From contig NBAY01000049.1 of NCBI GenBank assembly GCA_002794775.1, positions 1 through 64,000 on the forward strand: a DNA stretch of 64,000 nucleotides, written 5' to 3'. This document shows, piece after piece, positions 41,411-52,167 of the stretch. Within the stretch, counting starts at the first letter, position 1. Each line of letters begins with the position of its first letter. Both the position numbers and the translations under genes were made by a program. The notes beneath the pieces were generated by a model. It made no database searches. It was not told the DNA's origin and worked only from the letters and a program-made list of their open reading frames with translations. This DNA is from Porodaedalea pini. Lineage: Eukaryota > Basidiomycota > Agaricomycetes > Hymenochaetales > Hymenochaetaceae.

Positions 41411-42656
41411 ATGACTTCCGATATTAATGCTGTCTTAACGTCAGACGCGTTTCTGAGTTGTACACTGCTTCTGTTCCTGTCAATGCTAGGGCTGAGACTC
41501 CTGCCCTTTGACTTCTCCACTCTGGAAATGGTGTCCTTTTGTGACATTTGGACGAAGACTACCTTGGGCTCCCGTTCTCAAAGTCGAATTGAACGTGCAA
41601 TATCTGCGTTCTATTACTATGAGGAGCTCTCGAATTCAGACATCAAACAAATGCAGAAAAGCTATGCGAAACTCGGGAGGGCTCATAAACGCATTGGATA
41701 CGAACTGGAGTACCCTGCGAAACTGGAACGCCTTGCAGAGGTGACGAGGACGAATGCTGTCGTCACCTCTACGATCGCCAAACTAGCGCTGGACGACATA
41801 GACCTCGATGCGTCTGCGTTGCAGAGTGCCTCGAGCAACGATCTACGAGACGTCAGGGAGGCGCTAAGACATTTCGTCAGAGATTGGAGTAGCGAGAGCG
41901 CACAAGAGCGGGCTGTCGTTCTGAAGCCCGTGCTTGACGTCCTGTCGCAAGTCGACCCAGAGCTTCGCAAGTCCTTTAAAGTCCTTGTACCAGGAAGTGG
42001 ACTGGGTCGTCTCGCTTGGGAGATTAGTGAGCTTGGTATGTATTGGTAGGCAAACAGTTTTCCTCCCTTGGCTGAGGATGTCATTTTTTTCTCTTATAGG
42101 TTTCATCACCTCTGCGAACGAGCTGTCTCCCTTCATGAACATCTGTTTCCGTTTTTTACTATCATCCAAATCGACGAGGACCACCTCGCAACATACCCTA
42201 CATCCCTTCGCCCACTGGTTCTCCCACCAGCGAAGCAACACCAACCTCTTCCGTACCGTTTCCTTCCCCGACGCGCTCCCGCGGCTCTCCAACGCCTTCC
42301 GCCACCTAGACAGCGACTTCCAGCATCTCGGGCCAGCGGAGTCGTACGACTACGTCGTTACGCAGTTCTTCATCGACACCTCGTTCAACATCATCAGGAC
42401 GCTTGAGCAGATTCACCGCCTGCTGCGCTCCGGAGGTATTTGGATCAACCTTGGGCCCTTGCTCTGGCGCAGCGGAGCCCAGGCGGCGCTCGAGCTCAGC
42501 TTAGAGGAAGTGTTGCTGCTGGCCGACAAAGTAGGGTTCGAAGTAGATCCGAGGAGCAGGAAGACGATCGACTGCGAGTATACGGCGGACAAGGAGGCGA
42601 TGATGAGGTGGATATACAAAGCGGAGCTCTGGGTCGCTGAGAAACGCACGACATAA
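41411..42656 (+). CDS. Carnosine N-methyltransferase-like (N2227 family)
   Basis: 393-residue SAM-dependent methyltransferase related to animal CARNMT1 and yeast YNL092W, which methylate carnosine or histidine-containing targets. Two exons: 41411-42035 and 42100-42656. Motifs: ERAISAFYYYEELSNSDI at the N-terminal helix bundle; the SAM motif VLVPGSGLGRLAWEIS at the end of exon 1; then ANELSPFMNI, YDYVVTQFFIDTSFNII and the family signature RSGGIWINLGPLLWRS; last LLADKVGFEV. The first 45 residues are hydrophobic and unusual for the family, so the true start may be ATG at about 41528 (MVSFCDIW). Confidence 0.88.
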
Positions 42657-43540
42657 GACTCGCTTTGCGCCGCACACTTGGCCAGTACGGAACACGACAC
42701 AAACGTATCGAGGAACTCAGTATGGATTAGCATTGGCCTACCTTCTCTGCCCCGGTCGTCGTCGGGACCTTCCACTCTTGGGATAGCCAAATAGTCAGAT
42801 GCGGTCTCAATTACCTTCTCGCCACTCGGCAGGTCTGCAACAAGGAATATTGCGCCATGCAATTCGACGTGGTCGAGCTACGATTGTATGGGAATGAACC
42901 TCACGACGGGCGCGCTGAGGTGATATTGATTACAAGCCAGATCGTATCGTTCCAGAGCCTTCAACCGCCAAACACGCCACCGGCGTGACTCGGCGCATAG
43001 TACAAAGAACGGGCGTCGGCTGCCCGACTACGTTGAATTTCGAAAACGAGGAAGCTGTGGCTGGTGGCAACCGAGTGTGTTATAAAATCGCCGTGAACTG
43101 CCTTTGGACGTTCCATAACCGATGCAAGCCGATTCCGACATGAGCGCGATCGTCCTTCGAAATTCGTACTTTCACAATAAAATCAATCTACTCCCATTTT
43201 CGACATATTTATTTTCGACGGCATCGTTCCTTTCTTTGCCTGGTACGGAGTCCATGCGTGGACGCATTAAAAGCAAAGTGTGGCGGCCATCATCCAACTA
43301 GGTTTGCTTTACTGAAAGGCGGCCGCCGAATATGCCCGGTTATCCAAAGATTATAAGTGCAAACTACGCATCTAATAATAGCAGTGAAATCCCGTCGTCC
43401 AGCGCAAAGGTGGTCGGAATTGTAAAACTCCGATCTCAAGCCCAGTACCGAAGGGGACTGAAACCATATAAGATAGCAGAGCGCCGCGGGCGAATAACCA
43501 TAGTCCCCCGCCTACCCAACTCCGACTGACACCCTACATA
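42657..43540. other. Intergenic, unassigned
   Basis: A minus-strand frame starting at 42862 (MHGAIFLVADLPSG) and running into antisense of the methyltransferase is open but not recognised. The rest shows no gene. Confidence 0.35.
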
Positions 43541-43988
43541 ATGTCCGAATATCTGAGCTACGAGGATGCCGAGGAAGCCCATAACGAGTTCAAGAATGCG
43601 AAGGCCGAGGGCAAACATGAAGGGCACCCTAGTCAGTAACTTGATGCTCTTGACGCCATATTGACTTCGCTCATGCCCCTTGCTTGCATGATGAATAGAG
43701 ACCATTGGTGCCATCGCTTTCTTGGCTTTGACGGCGCACGATCACAAAACTGGGAAAAAGACTGGCACGGGGAAGGTAAGCAATTTTCGATATAAATCTG
43801 CCTTGAAGCCGCCAGTCTGACATATTTTCATTGATATGTAGAAACTTCTGGAATCCGCGGTTATAGCAGAGGTCGGCAAGCTCGTGGAGGAGAAAGTCAT
43901 CCCGGATGCGGAAGCTGAATGGCACAAGCATGAGGCACTTAAACACGCCCATGCCATCTCTAAGAAACGGTATGGTTCTGAGTATTAG
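43541..43988 (+). CDS. Small DUF3759/CipC-like protein
   Basis: 104 residues in three exons: 43541-43631, 43699-43775, 43842-43988. Reads MSEYLSYEDAEEAHNEFKNA, then GHPKTIGAIAFLALTAHDHK, KKLLESAVIAEVGKLVEEK and HKHEALKHAHAISKKRYG. The hydrophobic middle helix, the LVEEK patch and the His/Lys-rich end fit the fungal DUF3759 family (which includes concanamycin-induced CipC); that family is often stress-responsive and of unknown biochemical role. The assignment is by pattern. Confidence 0.65.
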
Positions 43989-44405
43989 AGTAGCTTGAAT
44001 TCCGGATCTGTGTTGTGTGGGTATAGATTAGTGATGAAGTAACATCGCTTGGGCAATCTGAATTTGCGCTTTAATTGTCCCGTCCTAACCTCCCCTTAGT
44101 GGGTTCAGTCAGTCTGCGGGAAAAACAGCGAGAAGTGTCTCATACTGTAGGGGAACATGTCCCGTTTCGATAACTCGGAGGTAACTTAATGCGGGTGGTC
44201 CACATACACGAACCTTCTTAACATATAGTATGGAAAATGGATTGAGCCATCGGGTACTTTGGGTAGCGGGAGAACAGGAGGGTCTACGTCTAGAGTAAGC
44301 TAATACATACATCAACAGGATAGAGTCAAGAAGTAGCCTATTTTTCTTGAACACAAAACACCTTCCCTCAGGCTCACATCTGAGTTCAGCCATACAGACG
44401 CCGAC
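43989..44405. other. Convergent intergenic region
   Basis: Between the stop codons of the DUF3759-like gene and the lactonase gene; no gene seen. Confidence 0.4.
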
Positions 44406-45694
44406 CTAAAGGCACAAAAAAGTAGTCGGTGCCAATCCGACCCCTCCGTCACTCGCGGGCAGATGGGCAACCTCACGCATGTTCCGCCCCCCATCAACGC
44501 GCTCGAAGACTTTCACGCCGCCTCCATTTGCACCGCCTACAACGACGTAGCGATCGTCCGGCCCAAAGAATGCGAAGCCGCGTACGTGTGCAAGGTTTGT
44601 ACGCACGTCGGCGACGTGCTCGAGCTCCGCCGCACCATCTTTGAGAACAGAGAAAATGGAGACGATGTCTCCATGCGGGCGCGGGTCGTTGCGGTTCGAG
44701 ACGTAGAGCAGTGCGGATGGGAAGCTCGGGTTGGGCGATGGGCAGAGAATCTCGGCGGCAAGCATCGTTAGCGGGGCGATGCCCTTGGGTATGGGAAGAG
44801 AGGCCTCGGCAACAAAAGATGGCTTGGCTCCAGTGGGTTGGAAATCGTGTACAGTAATCTTATTGGTGAGCTCGAGGAGAGTATACAGCTTGGAGTCTAT
44901 ACGAAGAATCTGGTAAGTCGGATTTCTTCACAAACAAACACGTAGCGAACCGGAAGGCTTGCTAATAGGGTATTGCTCGAATAAGAAAAAAAGTTATCTT
45001 ACTGTGTACAACGACATGCCGTGGGCCACCGCCCGGGTGTTTGTCGAAAGTAACTTCGTCTTTCTTCTCCCACTTGCCTTCCGCATTTTTAGCGAGACGC
45101 CAAACTTTATCGGAGCCGAGGTCAGGGACAAGAACTTCGACCATGGATCCTAGCGTGGGTGCGGAGTTTTGCTTAGCAACGTAAACCTGGTGCGGGTGCG
45201 ATGAGCCTTGGCGATCCGCACACGGCCCACTTCCGGAGAATTGCAGCGGTGACTGCGACTCTTTAAGACTGACTGGCTCCTGAGACGAAGGAAGCGCATA
45301 AATCCCGACGGTACCAGACGAATACTATAAGTCATAAAGAATGAGTAACAATGCTCTATGAACCGATAAGAGACGCACGTACGTTTCCCACAAACACATT
45401 AGTCTCTGTCGCTAGAATCGAGCATGGATCTGCTCCACCGCTAGAGACATTAGCCAAGACCTGACCTTCTCCCTTGCTCAGGTTGTACTTCAATGCAAGG
45501 AGGCGGCCATCGGTTTGTTCGAGGCCTGTAAAAACAATCGTCGGGTCGGAAGGATGGCGCTCAAGCCAGGATGGATGATGTCCGACGTTCAGTGTTGATG
45601 ATAAAGACAGAGCGTTATCTACAGGTTTAGATGGGTCAAACAAGAGTGTGTATACTGCGTCGGTGTAGGACGCGACAAGAATGCGATACGCCAT
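44406..45694 (-). CDS. Lactonase, seven-bladed beta-propeller family
   Basis: Relative of 6-phosphogluconolactonase (YbhE type) and of muconate-lactonising propeller enzymes. Start MAYRILVASYTDAVYTLLFD at 45694. Exons: 45694-45383, 45324-45003 and a last one from about 44910 to 44406. Propeller-type motifs: GHHPSWLERHPSDPTIVFTG, GGADPCSILATETNVFVGN, YSSGTVGIY, SSHPHQVYV, LGSDKVW, GGGPRHVV, LLYVSNRND and DDRYVVVGG. The phase at the second intron does not fit perfectly, so that splice is uncertain. Substrate not known. Confidence 0.82.
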
Positions 45695-47265
45695 CTCTGC
45701 GTTTCGGGAGTTGCGGTCTGTAAAACCTTTACGGCCAAAAATCCTGCAGAGAGATACGATGAGACTGTATGAGAGCGTTTTTATCCTGCTAGTGACTGTA
45801 CCCATGTAAAGTGCTGAGTAGCGAGAGATCTAAGCTTGCCTCAAAAACAAACTCTGAGTTTTATACACGGAATACTACTAGAATCACCGATAAAAATCCG
45901 ATATGCGATAAGAAAAAGCTGCCCGACGTACGTGTTTAGCTGATTTATGATGCTCGATATCGTGAATCGGACGTACCAGCACGACTTCAGCAAGTTTTAA
46001 GCCTTAGACTAGCAGGAGAAATCTAAGTTGAGCGAAAGTCGCGTCTCGGAGGTTCGCGTCGATCATTGCAAAGCCCGAACCGTGTCCGAGGTTTACAATT
46101 CAGAAGCACCGACAACTCTTCAAGTCAATGCGACGCATACTCTCGTTTCTTTCTCTAATCTATTCTTTCAGACTGAGACATCGTGCAAATATTATTTCAC
46201 ATGTTGCGATCGAAATTGCCCCTTCGTTTGTCCGTCTACTCGTAATTTGTTTGTGTACCGATAATTCACCGGTATGCTTTCAGAAGTGTACGTCCCAAAG
46301 AAGTTCAAAGAAAGGAAGACATGGAGACATGGAGTCCTTGATATCATGCACCGGGCCGCCCGCGAACGAATTTACTGGATGTTGTAAATTCAGATATAAA
46401 GCTTGCCACTGAGAGAGCTTCGGTCACCTCCGAGCTGTAGCTTTCAAAAGTAGCAAGTCAGCGAATTTAGTAACAGACTTTTGGAGTCCTGGACATTGTA
46501 ACCTTTTGATATGTATCGGTCTGAAGATTGAAAGACAAGCTTAAACTTAAAGCTGAAAAATAGCGGATTTTCTAACATAGAAACTAGTTCACACAGAACA
46601 GGCTATATTAGAGTTCACTTGTCTTTCACCTTTTCCACGCTCCTTCAAGTTCTCGCTGCTCTCGTTCAAGAAGTTCCGCTGTTGCTTTTCCACTCTAACC
46701 GTCATATCTATAATTCTCGAATGAAAGAGCAGAATACTACAGGATTATGCGCCAATCCCTTTAATGTTTAGGTTGTCAAACCCTTGGTCCACTCTTTTCC
46801 CTTCGGCCCTTAAAACGTTCGCACGTCGCCCTCATCTCCTGAAATTGATTCTGTCGATGAGCGTCATGAAGAATATATATCTACCTTTTGGACTGATGTC
46901 GAACCACCGCCGCCTCTTTAGATCAGATTTCTGGCGCCCGGGTTCTTCCAACCATCAGCACCTTCTCCCTGCTTGATGCAAGGGGTTGATGTTTGCTTTC
47001 TTCAGTATATCAAGTTTCAATCACGGATCCGAGCTCCGGAAGGAACGTCCCATGCATGACCAATGCCTCTTTGTATAGCAAAATCGTACACTGTTTTCCT
47101 TACGTGAAGACGCATGCTATGCTGATGCATCATTCCTTTGTCCCACTGGGCTATGCAATCCAATATGTGCCTTGCTCCAGTATTGCGCCCGCAGGTCACC
47201 AGAAACAGCTTTAAGCCGCATTTTTCCGTATTCTCCCAAACGACACCCGTTCCTTAAAGTAAATT
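45695..47265. other. Intergenic, no gene recognised
   Basis: Long stretch with only short, unsupported frames. The minus-strand frame of the lactonase continues upstream to 45805 and could add an N-terminus. Nothing else identified. Confidence 0.4.
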
Positions 47266-49138
47266 ATGGCGAGTGGAGAGGCAGAGCCGTCAATCTCTGT
47301 CTTGGATGCCATTGGACCTCAAACGTACGTTCATCAGGTCATTGCTTCCTCTGCCTCTTTGTTTCATTACCCATCTTACGCTCCCTCTCTTAACCAGCTT
47401 CGGTACGAAGGTAAGTCAACTGCTCAGATGTTTCTTTGTCACTGTGCCCATGCATAGAAAAGCAAGCGACACTCGCATTTTTCACGATCCTTATATACGA
47501 CTACATTCTAACTCTTCCTGAGGAGGTAAGCCCTTTCCCTCAAAAGCAAATAATCGGTCTAAATGCATTGTATCTCGTTTTACCAGATTGAATTCATTTG
47601 GAAGAGAAAGTTTTCCTTGGTTACATGTCTGTTTTTCATTGTGAGATTAGTCACGCATAAAAACCATTTACTCTGTGACATCTCACCGTTTTTCCATCAT
47701 CGCAGAATCGTTATTATGCTCTGGCTGTTTTCTCCATCGGGACGGCTGGTATGAGCACCTGTTTTAAGTTTTACTCGCTGTCTCTGATTTGTTTCAAGCA
47801 AACATGTCGATCCTGTTCACACCAACAGTAAACGAGTTTATTTACTATTTATTTTTAATTCGACTAACTTCTGTTAGATGTACGCAACCAAAAGAGATCT
47901 CGTACATCTCGTCACTGCGTGCTAAAGAAAAAAGGTGTTAGCTGCAAACATTTCGTCTCATTTCTTCCATTCGCAATTGGAATTGTGATGACGCTGACGC
48001 CGGACATCATCCTTGCCATTCGGTGAGTGCTTGGCACCGAGGAGCATTGACTTTGTTCTCACTCAAAAGCTGCTTATTCAGAGTTTATGCCGTCTATCAG
48101 AAAAGCAAACTTATAGCAACTCTACTTTCTATTTACTTAGTCGCGGAGCTCGGTGTCGCATTGCGAATTTATCTGGCCCCTGGTAGTCATCGTGAGTGAG
48201 CATAGGACTTGTACATTGGTGATTGCTCAACTTTAAGCATGATGCAGCCCTGAGTCTCCCTTCAGTGGTCCAGGATAGCGAAGTTTTTCATAGTAAGAAG
48301 CGGTGCATCATTCCCAAATGTTCTTACATATACTGAATAAAAATGTAGTCTGTATTGAAGAAGAAGCAGATAGTCTGTGAGTGTTTACCATCCAACGCTT
48401 CTCGATATGCTTATTTCCTGTTGTCAATTTTAATGCAGCGGAAACATACGCTCTGCAGTCTTCCAGATCATGCAGACTATTTACGACACATGTATTTTCC
48501 TCTTAATCAGTTTCAAGGCGTTCAAGACCTCCCGTGCCTCAAAAAGGGTAAAGAGCGTGCAATCGCTCATTGTAGCACACGGCATAGTCTATTATGCGTA
48601 AGCTAGTCCCTCTTTACCTAAAGCTGGTAATAGATCAGATGCTGTAATCAGAGTGCTGTTCTCTGCGAACCTTACTTGGGCCATGATGATTCTCCTCGCT
48701 CCAGTGAGTAGAAAGCTTCATGTCGTGAGGTAGAAAAGCATACTTATTTCATGTAGACTGGCCTCAAATATTCAGCAGCATCGTAAGCCACTTTGAAACT
48801 CGCATGTTCATTGAACACGGAAATGCTGATCAGTTACTTGCCCTAGCCCGACACTTATGTTAGTAACGTATTTCAAATTGATGCGCAGCAAATTTATTGA
48901 CCCTATCACATATAGACTCGCATGTACCGTGGTGAACCGAATGACCATATCCCTTCGTCGCTTCGGATCTCCAGAAAATTTGACAGGTAACAGCGAATCG
49001 GACGTTCCTTGGACTATCGCCTCCAACACAGCTCCTTCGCACGCACAGGACACCACGATTGACACAGTCTTTGCATCGGCAGGAGAGTCTTGGTACGGCC
49101 AGGATCATCACGAAACTTATGAACTCAGCCTAAGATAG
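47266..49138 (+). CDS. DUF6533-type integral membrane protein 2
   Basis: Second member of the basidiomycete DUF6533 family, broken into about a dozen small exons with introns of 45-90 bp. Start MASGEAEPSISVLDAIGPQT at 47266. The signature is rebuilt over three exons: IYDYILTLPEE, IEFIWKRKFSLVTCLFFI and NRYYALAVFSIGTA. Then FLPFAIGIVMTLTPDIILAI (near 47970-48023), RVYAVYQKSKLIATLL and VAELGVALRIYLAP, AVFQIMQTIYDTCIFLLISF (near 48445-48510), LFSANLTWAMMILLAP and a tail with VNRMTISLRRF, ending LSLR at 49138. Helices alternate with short loops as in the family. Some minor exons in 47380-47460 and 48240-48360 are tentative. Confidence 0.8.
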
Positions 49139-49541
49139 TTGCTTGATTTGCATTTGACATGTTCATGACGTTTGCCTTTTGTCCTATATCTTTTTCATAG
49201 TCTCGGGCCATCGTTCCGCGATTGTCAACTTCAAAGAAGGTATTTCGCCAAGAACTTCAGCTTAGGATTATATATTGTCTTGAAACTTCTGGCAGAATGG
49301 ATTCCAAAACAAGCGGAACAACATACAGTATGTCAAACAGAACACTGGAGAGGATGCTAAGATCATCCTTTCAAAGTGCTCGCTGTAACTGTTCTAAATT
49401 ACCAGACCGTGCCCGACAAGACCGTCGAAACATTCATACCCCAGATCGTTTGCGCCTCACCTATCAAATAAAAACCAACATAGTGAGTGCATACCCCTCA
49501 AATCCTCAAGGGCGTTGAGGAAAGAAGAAAAGGCTGGATAA
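49139..49541. other. Convergent intergenic region
   Basis: A plus-strand frame (49222-49518) rich in Arg/Ser has no recognisable features. Likely 3' UTR space. Confidence 0.4.
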
Positions 49542-51273
49542 TCACGTACTCGAAGAGTGGTAGTTGTTTCTGTTTGATCATTGTAAATTGAGTTCGCATT
49601 CATCCGGATCAATGAGCTGCAGATGACGCACCCCCAGAAGTCTCCGGTTGCTCCGTAAGATGTGGCATCAACGAAGCCGAAAGCAGTCGGGTCGTCGAGG
49701 ACCTGCGTGAATGCGGTATTCGAGTCCCACAGCCAAGTTTCGACCTAAAGATTATCACTTGAGCCTCAGTACAGTAGAAGAATCGGCTGCGGCACTGTGA
49801 CTGTACACGTACACCCGTGTAATTGGCCTCAAGCTGAGTGACACGCTCGGCGAGCTTGGAGTTGAACCCGGCGATGACAGTTTTCTCTAGAGCCTGTGCA
49901 GAGGTGCTTTGTGCGAGCATCTACGTAACAGCCATTCAGCATGAGTAAATTCGGATTTTGGAGTAGAAGAATGACTCGCCAATGGCGAACGGTCGATAGG
50001 AGGGACGTTGATGAACAGGAAGTTACGTCCTCCGACCGCGCTTAATTCGAGTCAGCATGATAATATAATATACCAATGCGTAGTCTTGCATACTACTACA
50101 GAGTCAAAGTGAGTGACGAGTCCCCATGCATATTTTTAGACCGAAGCTTACGATTTTCTGGACAAGTGCGAAGTAAGCGTCTAAGAGCGTATCGGAAAAC
50201 CTGAAGTACAATATAATCATGACGACTCCGGCGTGGGAGGAGAATTATGACTATTAGACTCACGCATCCCGATCTCCGCTGTCATAGTAGCTGTTTCCAA
50301 TGTCGTTGATCCCAATCCAGAAGGAGAACAGTGAATTGGCACTCGTCCATGGAGTCGACGCAGGCTTGTTCGCTGCTCCACTAAGAAATTCGTTGACCTG
50401 GTCCGTGAGCGAGAGCACAGTCGATTCATAAGGAGCTACAAGTGATGCTATTCAAGGAGACTTCGTAGGTACTCGAGTTCAGCTGAATCATGATGATAAG
50501 TTACCGTCTATCGTAGCGCCGCCATATGCATAGTTGTAGGTGAGGATCAGTGACCTGTTGAACTCGACAGTGTCTACATCGATCCAGTTGGTGCCGCCAA
50601 CAGCAGTGTATCCCTGCGCAACACATCTTCAGTAGCAAGGACCAATCAGTGTAAATGAGTATCTGTAATACCGGATAAGGAGGGTTTCCCAGTGGGTTTC
50701 CTATTGTAGGAAGCGTGCCGTTGGGTTCGAAGTCGGTCTGTGTGTAGGAATCGCCGCTGTAGTTCCTGCTTCAGCTATATTCGCTCGATGCTGTAAACTT
50801 TGAACGCTTACAAGCTGAACCAGTAGTTTGGTTCAACGGACGAGGTGGAAGTCGGCGCTCCGGCCGCCGAAGTCGACGTTGGTGTGCTGCTCGCGCTCGA
50901 AGAGCTCGCTGTACCGGATATGCATTGCGAATAGTCTTGCATTGAGGAATACAGTTGAATAAAAGCAATGCATTATAAGATAGCCACATGAGCTGCTTAC
51001 AACTGTTCATCACAGTGCACGTCGAACTGGAAACACGTAAATTTCCATTTTTAATAATCAAGATTGTTATCTTACCCAGAGACACAGGAAGTAGCACCAC
51101 TCCAGCCAATGCCGCCGCCTTGCAGTCAAAAAATACGCACACAGAGTCAATGGAAAGCATGACCGAATTGCAAGTCAAGAGAACGCACATTGTCCCCACA
51201 CGGACTGTTGCGCCAGCGCCAGCATGGCGGGAGAGAGCACAGCATAAAGTAGACCAGCTTTCGGTAGCATCAT
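49542..51273 (-). CDS. Secreted carbohydrate esterase family 16 (GDSL) with CBM1
   Basis: Extracellular acetylesterase acting on acetylated plant-wall sugars. Start MMLPKAGLLYAVLSPAMLAL at 51273 is a signal peptide. A CBM1 cellulose-binding domain follows, split over small exons: QSVWGQC, GGIGWSGATSCVSG, STCTVM, NYSQC. Then a Ser/Thr/Pro linker and the catalytic domain: NYWFSFGDSYTQTDF with the nucleophile Ser in GDSY; WIDV; TYNYAYGGATID; FWIGINDIGNS; NFLFINVPPIDRSP. The last exon, only 28 bp (49569-49542), supplies NNYHSSST with the catalytic His. Many small introns. The tiny last exon and the CBM1 exons are easy to miss. Fits a wood- or litter-decay lifestyle. Confidence 0.9.
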
Positions 51274-52167
51274 GACGTTGACAGACAAAGAACTGGGTTT
51301 TGTCGACAAGGGTAGCTTAGTCCACTCCCGCTGACAGAAGCCAAAGGTCTTTTATAATAATGAATCTGCGATTTGACTGCTTCTGCCTCGGATGAACCAC
51401 TTCTGGACCTCATCTTGTGACTACCTCCTTCCAGCTGTTGCCGAGAACTTCGTGGATCATGCTTCCGAGCGATAGCCGACAGGGTTTGTCTGAGTCCATC
51501 ATGATTCATGGACGACCGAATTTCGTTGATATGTTCCGAACTTCAGCCGATATTAGTTTCTGCGAGAGGCAGGACATCGCAGGGATACCGGAGGGCTGTC
51601 CTGTGTCCATTGCAACGCGAGTCGAAGTAGGCGTGCGGATTTTACCCTCTCATCTCGAATGTCGTGATTGGGAGAGACGAGAAAAATCAAGCTGAACCAG
51701 AAAAAAATCTGCCCCACGTGATGTCGACGCGTCGACGCGTCTGACAGTGACACGGATCAATTTACTGTTTAGGCGAGAATTTAAACTCAGAAATCAGAAG
51801 GCTGTGTATATGTGTTCAAGCAGCAGCCTCGCCGGTCAGCTAGCCTGAAGTGGAAACGTAAAAACGATGCTCAAAATATGTCTCGTAAAGAACATATGTA
51901 GGTTTGGCAGAGCTTTACCATTAGCCTGAGAATCCTGCTTCGACTTGCTAAGCGGAACAGCAGTCTGCTCGCAAACTATCGTGACTTGGTCACATATTGT
52001 CATACGAAAGGACGTCGAAAGCAAGGAGCTTGTGCGTCTAGTACCCGAAGATTTATGATCTCATCACTCAAGGGATATCGATCCTTCAGTCCCCTCCACC
52101 TTCTGTCGCTGAAGAAAAGGACCTGAGCCTAGTCTAGACTCGGATGTTGTATGCCTTTATATACATT
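51274..52167. other. Upstream region of the esterase gene
   Basis: No gene recognised. Two ACGCGT hexamers 8 bp apart (51727-51732 and 51735-51740) form a near-palindromic block; ACGCGT is the MluI cell-cycle box bound by MBF in yeasts. They are about 450 bp from the esterase start, so relevance is uncertain. Confidence 0.4.

Noticed and set aside
43671..43957. Minus-strand frames opposite the DUF3759-like gene
   Set aside because: The plus-strand exons have consistent splice signals and family motifs; the antisense frames are shadows.
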